A stretch of DNA of 64,000 bases, from assembly GCA_028282885.1 (NCBI GenBank), contig JANQGX010000089.1, forward strand, positions 1 to 64,000. The letters are read 5' to 3'. Source of the stretch: SAR324 cluster bacterium. GTDB lineage: Bacteria > SAR324 > XYD2-FULL-50-16. The notes under the pieces were generated by a model that saw only the letters and a list, made by a program, of their open reading frames with translations, was not told the DNA's origin and ran no database searches. Shown here in pieces: positions 38,038 to 47,067 of the stretch. Numbering within the stretch: position 1 is the first letter of the stretch; each line of letters opens with the position of its first letter. A program made the position numbers and the translations under genes.

Positions 38038-40073
38038 ACGAAATGCAGCCCAAAATACTCCTGGTCGATGACAAACAGGAAAACTTAGACGCCTTGACCA
38101 ACCTTCTGGCCGAATTCAAGGCAGATCTTTATACAGCCTCAAGCGGAAACAAGGCATTGGAACTGACCTTGAAACATAATTTCGCACTGATTCTGCTCGA
38201 TGTGCAGATGCCCAAAATGGACGGATTTGAAACGGCGAACACTATGCGTTCCCGGATAGATTCACCGATCGTCCTCGTAACGGCCTTTAGCAGCGATAAT
38301 GAAAATATTCGAAAAGGATACGAAAGTGGCGCCATTGATTATTTGGTTAAACCCATCGATCCGGTCATTCTCCGGGGTAAGGTAAAGATATTTCTGGATC
38401 TTTATAAACAGAAAATGCTCCTGGAAGCTTCCAATCAAAGACTCCATCAGGAGGTTCAGCGAAGGAAAGAGATTGAAGAGGAACTAAGACATGCTTATGA
38501 GATCGTAGAGTCAACAGTCAAAGAACGAACAGCAGAGCTTAGAAAAGCCTTTGAGGAACTGGCACAGAATGAGAACCGAATGCGACTGGTGATAGACAAT
38601 ATACCGGCCATGCTGGCGTTAATTAACCGCGACCGGACTTATGAATACGCGAACCAACAGTATATCCGTCTCGCACAGTTTGACGGAGATCCCCGATGTA
38701 AACATCTCCAAGAGGTTCTGGGAGAGGATGTCTATAGCAGTTTGAAACCTTACGTCGACAAGGTGCTTCAAGGCGAAACCGTTTCCTTCGAGACCGAATT
38801 GCAGGATGGAGAGCAAAACCTCTTCGTCAAGTCGGATTATATCCCCCACAAAGTGGAAGAGCGTGTCCTGGGCTATTTCGCACTGATTCAGGACATCACC
38901 AAACAGAAGGAAGAGGAGGAAAACAGGCTTTTGATTAACGCACAAATCCAACAAATCAAGAAACTAAAAGCACTTTCAACACTTTCCGGCGGTGTTGCTC
39001 ATGAATTCAACAACCTGCTGGTTCCCATTATCGGATTCAGCAAAATGGTTCGCAAATCTGTATCAGATGCAAGCATCGAAGCCAATTACCTGGACCGAGT
39101 TGTCAACACAGCCTACAGAGCGAGAGATATTGTATCACAAGTCAGGATTTTCAGTCAGAAGTGGGAAATACGAAAAGAGAAAATACAACCGGAGTCACTG
39201 ATCAAAAATCTGTTAGCTGAAATCGAGAAAGCAAAGAACAGCAACATTGAGACCTCCCTCTCTGTCACCAGACCGGTACCGCCTATTACAGGAAATCGGC
39301 TGCAGCTCAAGCATATCATTTCAAACCTGTATGCCAACGCCAACGAAGCGATGTCGAACGGCGGCAAACTTAATATCAGGCTTTTCAAATCCAAAATTGG
39401 ACCGAAGTCGCACACCAACCATATTGTTTCACAGCACTCCAGCCTTTGTTTCGAATTTCAGGACAACGGCCCGGGTATGGATGATGAAACAGTTGAGCAG
39501 GCTTTTGTTCCCTTCTTTTCCACCAAAGAGCCCGGAAAACATACAGGCCTGGGACTCTCCGTCGTGATGGGGATTATCGAACAAATGGGTGGGAGTATCG
39601 AAATGGAGAGTTCGCCGGGAGAAGGCTCCACCATTAGAATGTTCTTTCCTATAGCGGATTCAGCTGAAAATGAGATCGGACCTGAAGAGAAAACGACAAA
39701 ACAGAAAAATCATGTCCTTTTAATAGACAACAATGAGGCCACCCTGGAACTCCATCGTTTGAGCCTGGAAGAGGCAGGTTACCAGGTGGATATTGCTAGA
39801 GATGGTGAAAGCTTTCTTGAACTGTTTGAAAAACAGCCATCCTATTATGATGTTGTTGTTGTCGAGCAACTGCTTTCAGCCAGATCCGGTTCGGAATTGA
39901 TAAGGAAAGTCAAGAATATACGTCCGGATATACCATCGATTCTCTGCACAGGTTTCGTCAGTAACGAAAACGAAGAGGAGTTGGCGGGATTGGGCATCAA
40001 CCGCATTATTATCAAACCGTTCGAATGCGAAGAGTTGGGAAGGGAGATTAAAGATGTCCTGGTTGAAGCATAA
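38031..40073 (+). CDS. Soluble hybrid kinase REC-PAS-HK-REC with Glu in place of the last receiver Asp
   Basis: The 680-residue protein has a receiver (about 5-120: LVDDKQEN, LILLDVQMPKMDG, VKPIDP), a coiled coil, a PAS domain (about 183-300), a HisKA-type core with His324 in SGGVAHEFNN, the N-box LYANANEAM and GLGLSVVMG, and a C-terminal receiver-like domain (about 560-680). In that last domain the acceptor Asp is Glu612 (DVVVVEQLL) and the acidic pair reads DNN, so it cannot be phosphorylated in the normal way. GGAG precedes the ATG, which overlaps cheB. The layout with CheR and CheB upstream suggests one signalling unit. Confidence 0.88.
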   Translation: MLDEMQPKILLVDDKQENLDALTNLLAEFKADLYTASSGNKALELTLKHNFALILLDVQMPKMDGFETANTMRSRIDSPIVLVTAFSSDNENIRKGYESGAIDYLVKPIDPVILRGKVKIFLDLYKQKMLLEASNQRLHQEVQRRKEIEEELRHAYEIVESTVKERTAELRKAFEELAQNENRMRLVIDNIPAMLALINRDRTYEYANQQYIRLAQFDGDPRCKHLQEVLGEDVYSSLKPYVDKVLQGETVSFETELQDGEQNLFVKSDYIPHKVEERVLGYFALIQDITKQKEEEENRLLINAQIQQIKKLKALSTLSGGVAHEFNNLLVPIIGFSKMVRKSVSDASIEANYLDRVVNTAYRARDIVSQVRIFSQKWEIRKEKIQPESLIKNLLAEIEKAKNSNIETSLSVTRPVPPITGNRLQLKHIISNLYANANEAMSNGGKLNIRLFKSKIGPKSHTNHIVSQHSSLCFEFQDNGPGMDDETVEQAFVPFFSTKEPGKHTGLGLSVVMGIIEQMGGSIEMESSPGEGSTIRMFFPIADSAENEIGPEEKTTKQKNHVLLIDNNEATLELHRLSLEEAGYQVDIARDGESFLELFEKQPSYYDVVVVEQLLSARSGSELIRKVKNIRPDIPSILCTGFVSNENEEELAGLGINRIIIKPFECEELGREIKDVLVEA

Positions 40074-40132
40074 TTTGTTAACTTACTTACTCTGGTCCGA
40101 CAGGGCAGAAATACATTAACCAAGTAGGCGCC

Positions 40133-41065
40133 ATGCAAAACAACAATACAGACCTGATTTTAGGAGGCCGAATCCTGGTGGTTGAAGACCTGGAGGATAG
40201 CAGGTTCTATCTGCAAAATCTCCTTGAACAAAAAGGATTTATAACCGAAGCGGCGGAAAATGGAAAAGTGGCCTTTCAAAAATTCAAGGAGGGGCGTTTC
40301 GATCTTGTCATCACAGATTTAAAGATGCCGGGGATGAGTGGGATAACATTGCTAAAAATGATCCGGGAAACTAATCCTGATATACCGGTCATCATGATTT
40401 CCGCTTACCGGGAAATTAATGACGTGGTGGAAGCACTAAGAATTGGTGCCTGTGACTACATTGCCAAACCATATGAAGAGAAGGACCTATTCCGGAGTAT
40501 TGACCGGGCAATCCGATTAACGGATCTGGGTAGAACCCAAAAGATCTGTGCCAGCTATGTAACCTCGGAAATAAGAAGATTTGAATTTGATAACCAGCCC
40601 GAATATATCAATTCGATGGCCCGATTTCTCTGCCGGGATCTGGCCCTCCAGGGAATGCACGCCGAAATGCAGTCAATGCAGGTTTCCCTGATAGAAGCAC
40701 TTAATAATGCGATTTTTCATGGAAATCTGGAAATCAGTTCCGATGTCAAAGATTCGAATGATATCTCCAGTTTCAAACAGTACCTGAAGATAGCCAATAA
40801 AAGAAGGTCCCTGAATCCATATAAATCGCGGAAGGTGACCATTGTTTATACTCTAAACAGTGAAAAAACCGAATATGTAGTCCGGGACGAAGGACCCGGA
40901 TTCGATTTCAAAACTTTGCCGGATCCCTTAGATCCTGAAAGCTTCATTAAACCGACTGGTAGAGGTATTTTACTGATTCAGACTTTTTGCGATGAGGTGA
41001 CCTGGAATGAAAAAGGGAATGAGATCACCCTGGTTAAATACCGGGATAACAGGGGTCAGGATTGA
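40133..41065 (+). CDS. Response regulator with RsbW-like ATPase output
   Basis: The 310-residue protein has a receiver (about 12-130: VVEDLEDS, LVITDLKMPGMSG, AKPYEEKDL) joined to a HATPase_c_2 domain of the anti-sigma serine-kinase type (about 150-305) with ALNNAIFHGNLE, VRDEGPGFDF and TGRGILLIQTFCD. Such domains bind and phosphorylate STAS antagonists. A PP2C phosphatase and a STAS protein are encoded just downstream, so the three form a partner-switching set with a phosphorelay input. No sigma factor is seen nearby, so the final target is open. Confidence 0.85.
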   Translation: MQNNNTDLILGGRILVVEDLEDSRFYLQNLLEQKGFITEAAENGKVAFQKFKEGRFDLVITDLKMPGMSGITLLKMIRETNPDIPVIMISAYREINDVVEALRIGACDYIAKPYEEKDLFRSIDRAIRLTDLGRTQKICASYVTSEIRRFEFDNQPEYINSMARFLCRDLALQGMHAEMQSMQVSLIEALNNAIFHGNLEISSDVKDSNDISSFKQYLKIANKRRSLNPYKSRKVTIVYTLNSEKTEYVVRDEGPGFDFKTLPDPLDPESFIKPTGRGILLIQTFCDEVTWNEKGNEITLVKYRDNRGQD

Positions 41066-41188
41066 TCAAGGTTAAGAGGATTCATAGTCCGGAAAGCATT
41101 TGAAACTACCAGTAGAGATTAAACTGTCCAATATCAGGGTAAATATTCACAAAATAAACCAAGACATCATCACTGAACAGGTGACCGA

Positions 41189-44100
41189 ATGAACAGTCAG
41201 GCAGATGCGGCTTCCCAACAAATAAAAGGCTGGGTGTCGGGCCAAAATCCGACATTAAGATATGCCACCCTGGGATTTCTTATGGGGTTGGTATTCCCTC
41301 TTTTCAGCACCTTAATTGAAAGCTGGAACAGATTTTCAGTCATCAGTTTCGACTATATCCTGAGAGTCCAAAGCGAAACCCCCCTGCTCTGGGTAATCGA
41401 CCTGGCACCGGTTGTTCTTGGGCTGTTTGCTGCGTTCATGGGGATCAAACAGAAGAAAATTGCAGGTATCATAAGTACCCTTAGACAAACAATTAAAACC
41501 CAGACTGGTGAACTCGTACAGGCCAATCGTCGGCTGGCAGACATCCTTCAATCCATGGGAGACCTTGTAATCATCCTGGATAAGAAGGGTTGGATAAAGG
41601 AAGTCAACATAGCGGTAGTTAAATCCTTTGGATTGGAAGAGACCGACCTGATCGACCAGCCGGTTTCGATTCTTTTTGGAGTGGAAGATCATAAAAGAAT
41701 CAGCTCAAATTCTCCTGTGGACATGTTCGATTTCGGATTCCAGAAACACATCGAAGGGACCTATCAAACACGGTACGGTCACAGTATCTGCTTGGAAACA
41801 ACGGTAACCAATATATTAAACAGCCTGGGAAAGGTGGAAGGTGTGGTGTGTGTATCTCACGATATCAGTGACCGAAAAAAAAGGGAGGAAATGCTGGAGA
41901 AAAGCAGAAAAGCGTATGAATCCCTGTTTGAAGCCTCTCCTATTCCCATCATCGTCGACCAGGATAACGGGATCGTTTTTCATAACCGGGAAATCGAAAA
42001 CACGCTGGGATTTTCGGCTGACCAGATTCAAAGCAAAACCCTAGAAGAATTCATCCATCCTGACGACAGGGAAACAGCATTAAACGGGCACTCAAAAGTT
42101 GAATCAGGCGTTCAAAACAACGGGAAACCTGTTTTTCGCATCATTACCCCTGATGGCGAAACCCGCTGGTTGGAGGTCAGGTCGACAAGTATGACCTGGA
42201 ATGATAGACCTGCCCTGCTCAGTTTCATTATCGATATTACCGATCGGCACAAAATGGAACTTGAAATACAGGAAAGTGAAAAGCAATATCGCGGGCTAGT
42301 CCAGTCGATCAATACCATTGTCATGAAAGTTGACAACCAGTTTCGATTTACCTTCCTCAATAAATTCGGGCAGGAGTTTTTTGGATACAGTGAAGAAGAG
42401 GTATTGGGATTAAGCGTTTTGGATACCATCACGCCCAAGAGAGATGCGAAAGGAAATGATCTCCGGTCAATGACCCGGAAAATCCTGGAAAACCCTGCCG
42501 AATTTACGGAAAACGAGAATGAAAATATCCGCAGCAATGGAGAACGGATTTGGGTCGCTTGGCGAAACCGACCCGTTTTTGATGAACAGAACAACCTGCT
42601 TGAAATCCTGTCTACCGGATATGATATCACAGAAAGGGTAAATGCCGAAAACATTGTAAAACAGAAAACCGCACAACTTGAAGACAGTATTAAGGAGTTA
42701 AACTGCCTCTACGGAATGTCCAAACTGACAGAGTTGCACGGAAAATCACCTCAAACCTTCCTGCAGGAGACAATTGAACTCATTCGATCATCCCTACAGT
42801 ATCCGGAGTTGGCCGGAGTTAAACTGCTCCTCAAAGGAGAGGAATACTTTACTTTTGGGTTTCAGAATTCCCTCGTGAAGATATCTGAAGTCATTTATAA
42901 AAATCAAACACATGTCGGCACTCTCGAGGTTCACTACCGATATGACGAATCGAAACGAAGCATCGTTGGATTTTTGACCCGGGAGACAAAACTGTTGCAG
43001 GTCATTGCAGATCGGATCGGTAGAGCCCTGGAGCACTTTGCCCTGGAAGATGCCCTTAAAGAAAGCGAGACCCGCTATAAGCTGGTTTTCAATAGCGCTC
43101 CTATACCCCTGCTTGTAACCCAAGATGAAAAGTTTTGTTTCGCTAACAAACAAGCCGAAGCGCTTTTTGGATATTCCAGGGAAGATTTGTTCTCAAGGCC
43201 CTTTATTGAGTTTGTTTACGAGGAGGACAGGAAAATTGTCTTCGACAGATACCAGAAAAGAATTCGGGGAAAAGAGGCAATACCGAATTATTCCTACCGA
43301 ATTCTAAATAGATTAGGGGAAGTCAGGTGGGTAGAAATCATATCTATCCCTCTTGCCTGGAATAACAGACCAGCCACCTTGAGCTTTCAGATGGATATTA
43401 CCGACAGGCTTGAATCAGAAAAAAAGATCAGGGAGCAGAATCAAATACTGGAACAAGTGCACAGCCAGATGACAGATGAACTAGAGCAAGCCCGACTTGC
43501 GCAGCTCACCCTGCTCCCGGCCAAAATCCCCAAACTGCAGAATATCAGGGTCGCCAGAAGATATGAACCCATTACACACATTGGCGGTGACTTCTATGAC
43601 CTTTTTAACGAGAAGGACCGCCTGGGAATCCTGGTGGGCGATGTTACAGGGCATGGTATTCCGGCCGCGCTTCTCTCATTCCTTTTTCTGACAACGTTTA
43701 AGAATCACCAGCAGAACGGTAGCAAACCCGATGAGATTATCAATCGAACCAACACGATGCTTGCGGGAAACCTGCCACAGGGCAAATATGCCAGTATGTT
43801 TTATTGCAGCTATCACCAGTCTGAACGAATACTCAGGTTCAGCAGTGCCGGACATCCTCCGGCCATTCTGCTGCGACCGAATACCGGTGAGCTGATCTAC
43901 CTGAAAACCGGAGGCATGGTCGTAGGCATGTTCAAAGACCCCATGCTGCCTTTTGAAACCAGGGAGATCGAGTTACAGCCCGGTGACAAGGTTCTCATTT
44001 ATACGGACGGGATTATTGAGATTTCCGACAAACAGAACAAGATGCAGGAACCGGAGATCTTCGAAGAGTTTCTTAGCACCCAGATGCAGATTCCTATCGA

Positions 44101-44197
44101 AAAACTGCTGGACAAAATCTATCGCTATTGTCTTAGCGTCACCGGTTTCGAGGGATTTGACGATGATATAACCATGATAGGACTGGAGATATTCTGA
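41189..44197 (+). CDS. Membrane PAS/GAF sensor with SpoIIE-type PP2C phosphatase
   Basis: The 1002-residue protein starts with two membrane helices (about 28-48 and 68-88). Then come PAS domains near 113-230, 240-355 and 362-485, a GAF-like domain (about 500-620), a fourth PAS (about 626-745), a coiled coil and an RsbU/SpoIIE phosphatase (764-1002). Metal-binding motifs are intact: HIGGDFYDLF, ILVGDVTGHGIPAAL and GFDDDITMIG. It should dephosphorylate a serine on a STAS partner; the next gene encodes one. AGGTGA precedes the ATG. It is the sensory phosphatase of the partner-switching set. Confidence 0.9.
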   Translation: MNSQADAASQQIKGWVSGQNPTLRYATLGFLMGLVFPLFSTLIESWNRFSVISFDYILRVQSETPLLWVIDLAPVVLGLFAAFMGIKQKKIAGIISTLRQTIKTQTGELVQANRRLADILQSMGDLVIILDKKGWIKEVNIAVVKSFGLEETDLIDQPVSILFGVEDHKRISSNSPVDMFDFGFQKHIEGTYQTRYGHSICLETTVTNILNSLGKVEGVVCVSHDISDRKKREEMLEKSRKAYESLFEASPIPIIVDQDNGIVFHNREIENTLGFSADQIQSKTLEEFIHPDDRETALNGHSKVESGVQNNGKPVFRIITPDGETRWLEVRSTSMTWNDRPALLSFIIDITDRHKMELEIQESEKQYRGLVQSINTIVMKVDNQFRFTFLNKFGQEFFGYSEEEVLGLSVLDTITPKRDAKGNDLRSMTRKILENPAEFTENENENIRSNGERIWVAWRNRPVFDEQNNLLEILSTGYDITERVNAENIVKQKTAQLEDSIKELNCLYGMSKLTELHGKSPQTFLQETIELIRSSLQYPELAGVKLLLKGEEYFTFGFQNSLVKISEVIYKNQTHVGTLEVHYRYDESKRSIVGFLTRETKLLQVIADRIGRALEHFALEDALKESETRYKLVFNSAPIPLLVTQDEKFCFANKQAEALFGYSREDLFSRPFIEFVYEEDRKIVFDRYQKRIRGKEAIPNYSYRILNRLGEVRWVEIISIPLAWNNRPATLSFQMDITDRLESEKKIREQNQILEQVHSQMTDELEQARLAQLTLLPAKIPKLQNIRVARRYEPITHIGGDFYDLFNEKDRLGILVGDVTGHGIPAALLSFLFLTTFKNHQQNGSKPDEIINRTNTMLAGNLPQGKYASMFYCSYHQSERILRFSSAGHPPAILLRPNTGELIYLKTGGMVVGMFKDPMLPFETREIELQPGDKVLIYTDGIIEISDKQNKMQEPEIFEEFLSTQMQIPIEKLLDKIYRYCLSVTGFEGFDDDITMIGLEIF

Positions 44198-44296
44198 TTC
44201 CGGTCTTTCATGTTTTCTAAGTGTTCTGATTTTATTATCCGGACTCGGCAGCTCCGGCTGCCTTACACTAAACCCAATCAAAAAAGAGGTATGGCA

Positions 44297-44626
44297 ATGG
44301 AAAAAATAATTATGGATAAAAACAACACCGTTGTTTGGGTTCCCACTGATGAATTAGAGGATCCGGCCAATCTGAAATCTCCACTTGAAGAGTTCAAGAA
44401 AAGTGGAATGCAGCAGGTTGTTCTCGACCTGACCGCAAAAGAATGGCTGACCAGTTCCGAAATAGGAGCGGTGATGTGGGTATTTAAGGAGCTGGAAGCT
44501 CTGAAAGCCAAACTGTGCCTGGTTGCAGTCTCTCCTTTTGTTTTAAAAACCGTAAAACTGACCGGTATTGACCAGTTGCTGGAAGTCTTTGATTCCAGAG
44601 AATCAGCGCTGAATCAAACCCATTAA
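44297..44626 (+). CDS. STAS-domain antagonist (RsbV/SpoIIAA-like)
   Basis: The 109-residue protein has the length and pattern of a stand-alone STAS protein: a first strand TVVWVPTDEL, a strand-helix part with QQVVLDLTAKEWLTSSEIGAVMWVF and a last helix with IDQLLEVFDS. The SS in LTSSEIG matches the serine region phosphorylated in SpoIIAA-type proteins, although the usual preceding Asp is Thr. I chose the ATG at 44297 because GAGG lies 7 bases upstream; the ATG at 44291 is too close to it. It stands between the phosphatase and the cNMP-domain kinase, with only 12 bp to the latter. Confidence 0.82.
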   Translation: MEKIIMDKNNTVVWVPTDELEDPANLKSPLEEFKKSGMQQVVLDLTAKEWLTSSEIGAVMWVFKELEALKAKLCLVAVSPFVLKTVKLTGIDQLLEVFDSRESALNQTH

Positions 44627-44638
44627 GCCAATTGAGCG

Positions 44639-47008
44639 ATGGAAGCATTAAAAATTGATAGCCGGCTCTCTTCGGATATTGACGAGGAGTTTATTCGCCA
44701 TTTGAAAAACCTTTCGATATTCAAAGAACTGACCCTTCCCCAGCTCCAGATCATCACCAAAGCTGTCAAGCTGAAACAATTTGAGCCGGGGGCGGAACTG
44801 ATTATCCAAGGTTTCCCGGTCACAGCCGTCTTTTTTATCAAGAACGGTCTGGTGGATGTACTGGTTAATGACGATCGGGTGGCCCAAAGGGGTGAGTTGG
44901 ACACCATTGGTGAAATGTCCTGCCTGTCGGGAGAACGTTTTGCCTCAGCAACCGTCAAGGCCGTCACCCGCTGTCAGGCCTGGGAGATTGAACGCGAACT
45001 TTTTATAAGTATAATCAATTCGATACCCAGTTTGCGATCGCAAATGTTTTCCTTGATCTCCAGTCGGTTGCAGCAAATCAGCCATCGATTCTCAGAAATA
45101 CTGAAGCACATTCCCCATGGAATTATAAAAATCGATGTTCAGGGGCTCATCACCGACGAGTTTTCCAGCCGCTGCATCGAGTATTTCGGTGTCAGCCGAT
45201 TGACGGGCAAAAGCTTTGGCGAATTGTTATTCGTGGATGATTCCAAATTGAAAAACCGGTGGGAAGAGACGATTCAATCCATGGTGGAAAACGGAAGCGA
45301 TATCACCTCAAAAATCAGAACATTACCAAGTGAGGTAACTTATCCTCATCCTGACGGAACAAATCGGATCTTTGAACTGTTTTACCATGATTGCAGGGAT
45401 GAATCGGGAAAACTGGTCGGTTTTGATATCGGAATGGATGATGTCACCCGTAGCCGTTATTATAAAACACAGCTTTCCTCATTCAAAGACCTGCTCACCA
45501 GGATGGAGCAATTGCTCATTCTTTTCGATTCGGAAAGCGGTTTGGTGATACAGGAAACCATCAGCAAGTCAAAAATCGGTCAATTACACTTCCCTTCCTG
45601 GAAAAATCTGAAGGGGAGTAACATCCTGTCCAGCATATTAAGTTATCGAAGCTCTGAAGAGCGCCAGCATCTGGACCGATGGCTGAAAATGCTTCAAGAC
45701 CCTTTTGTTTTGGAATCCATGGATGGAAATCAACTCGCCGATTTGGCCCCCAGGTTTGCGATTGAAACAGCAACCGGCGATGTTGCCGAACTCACCTTTT
45801 CATTAGGTAGAAATACACCCAAAGGTTACAGGGAGATACTTTGCAGTCTGAAATTCCTGGAAGCGGGCCCTGATTGCGGACCACCCGTTTATTCTACCAT
45901 GCAGCTCATGGAGGAAATCACTGCGGCTGAAAAAGAGCATTCCAGGAATCTGCCTGAAGCATTGAATGAAATGCAGACGTCACTGGATATTGTCCAATCC
46001 TTGATGTCGACGCCGGACAATCTCTTAAAAAACCAAAACCGCATCGCTGCAATCATTCATTCGGTGAAAGGCCTGGGACAATCTTTCGGTCTAAGCACCA
46101 TCGCCACCGCATCTCATGAGTTCGAGGATGTTCTTGGTGATACCCTCAAAGGCAATCAAAATCCCGAAACATCCGAACAATTGATAGATTTATTCAAATC
46201 CCTTTTATCGCTTATTCTGGTTTCCAGGAGTCTCTGCAAGACTGAGCGGGATTTGGACTTGGGGGTAATCCGGAACAGAAAACCCGAGATTCAAATATCT
46301 CAGAAGAATTACAAAGCCTTGCACCAGCACTTTGCCCGAATTGTGGAGAGTTTTCAAAAATCACCTCACAACCAGGATGATCTGTCTGCATTGATGGTTC
46401 TGAAGAAAGAAATCGAATCATATGGTCAGACCAAACCTGGTGATGTTTTTCCCAGATTGCAGCGGATCGTCGCTGATACATCCAACCTGCTGAATAAAAA
46501 AGTAGAGTTCATCATCCACGAAAAATCCACAGCAATGATTTCGATTGAAAAGGGCCATGTGTTGAATTCCTGCTTGATCCAACTGGTAAAAAACGCCGTC
46601 TGCCATGGGGTTGAAACCAAGGAGGAGAGAAAATTCCTGGGCAAACCTGAAAAGGCCCTGATTGAACTGATTATTGCCCGAAATGGGACCAATCTTGTCG
46701 TCTGTGTCAAAGATGATGGCAAGGGGTTGAATTTTAAAAAAATAGCTGAACGGGCGCTACTGATGAAACTGGTGGATGCGGAAACCTGCCAGAAACTGCT
46801 GGAAGAAAAAAACCACGAACATATCGCCAATTGGATCTGGGAAACCGGATTCAGCACTTCGGAATCGATATCGCTGGCTTCGGGTCGAGGCGTTGGAATG
46901 AGTATGGTTAAGGAAGAGATAGAAAGACTGGGGGGAACAGTCCGCATAGAAGCCACGGAAGGCAAGTGCAGCCGAATTACCCTGCACATTCCGATAAACG
47001 ATGATTAA
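44639..47008 (+). CDS. CheA-like kinase with N-terminal cyclic-nucleotide-type domain
   Basis: The 789-residue soluble protein starts with a cNMP-type domain (about 15-125: LKNLSIFKELT, FEPGAELIIQG, IGEMSCLSGER). In its phosphate cassette the Arg of CRP appears to be replaced (ASATV instead of RSA-V), so cyclic-nucleotide binding is uncertain. A PAS-like domain (about 150-275), a variable middle, an Hpt-type helix bundle with His474 in IIHSVKGLGQSFG, and a CheA-type ATP-binding domain (about 600-789: LVKNAVCHGVE, DDGKGLNFKK, SGRGVGMSMVKEE) follow. There is no CheW-like domain and no clear P3 dimer domain. His474 should be phosphorylated and passed to a CheY-like receiver; the next gene ends in one. 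Confidence 0.82.
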   Translation: MEALKIDSRLSSDIDEEFIRHLKNLSIFKELTLPQLQIITKAVKLKQFEPGAELIIQGFPVTAVFFIKNGLVDVLVNDDRVAQRGELDTIGEMSCLSGERFASATVKAVTRCQAWEIERELFISIINSIPSLRSQMFSLISSRLQQISHRFSEILKHIPHGIIKIDVQGLITDEFSSRCIEYFGVSRLTGKSFGELLFVDDSKLKNRWEETIQSMVENGSDITSKIRTLPSEVTYPHPDGTNRIFELFYHDCRDESGKLVGFDIGMDDVTRSRYYKTQLSSFKDLLTRMEQLLILFDSESGLVIQETISKSKIGQLHFPSWKNLKGSNILSSILSYRSSEERQHLDRWLKMLQDPFVLESMDGNQLADLAPRFAIETATGDVAELTFSLGRNTPKGYREILCSLKFLEAGPDCGPPVYSTMQLMEEITAAEKEHSRNLPEALNEMQTSLDIVQSLMSTPDNLLKNQNRIAAIIHSVKGLGQSFGLSTIATASHEFEDVLGDTLKGNQNPETSEQLIDLFKSLLSLILVSRSLCKTERDLDLGVIRNRKPEIQISQKNYKALHQHFARIVESFQKSPHNQDDLSALMVLKKEIESYGQTKPGDVFPRLQRIVADTSNLLNKKVEFIIHEKSTAMISIEKGHVLNSCLIQLVKNAVCHGVETKEERKFLGKPEKALIELIIARNGTNLVVCVKDDGKGLNFKKIAERALLMKLVDAETCQKLLEEKNHEHIANWIWETGFSTSESISLASGRGVGMSMVKEEIERLGGTVRIEATEGKCSRITLHIPINDD

Positions 47009-47067
47009 GGGCTTTGAGATAACCTGTTTTAACGTAAATCAATGTAAACCAAGCAAGGGAAAATCTA

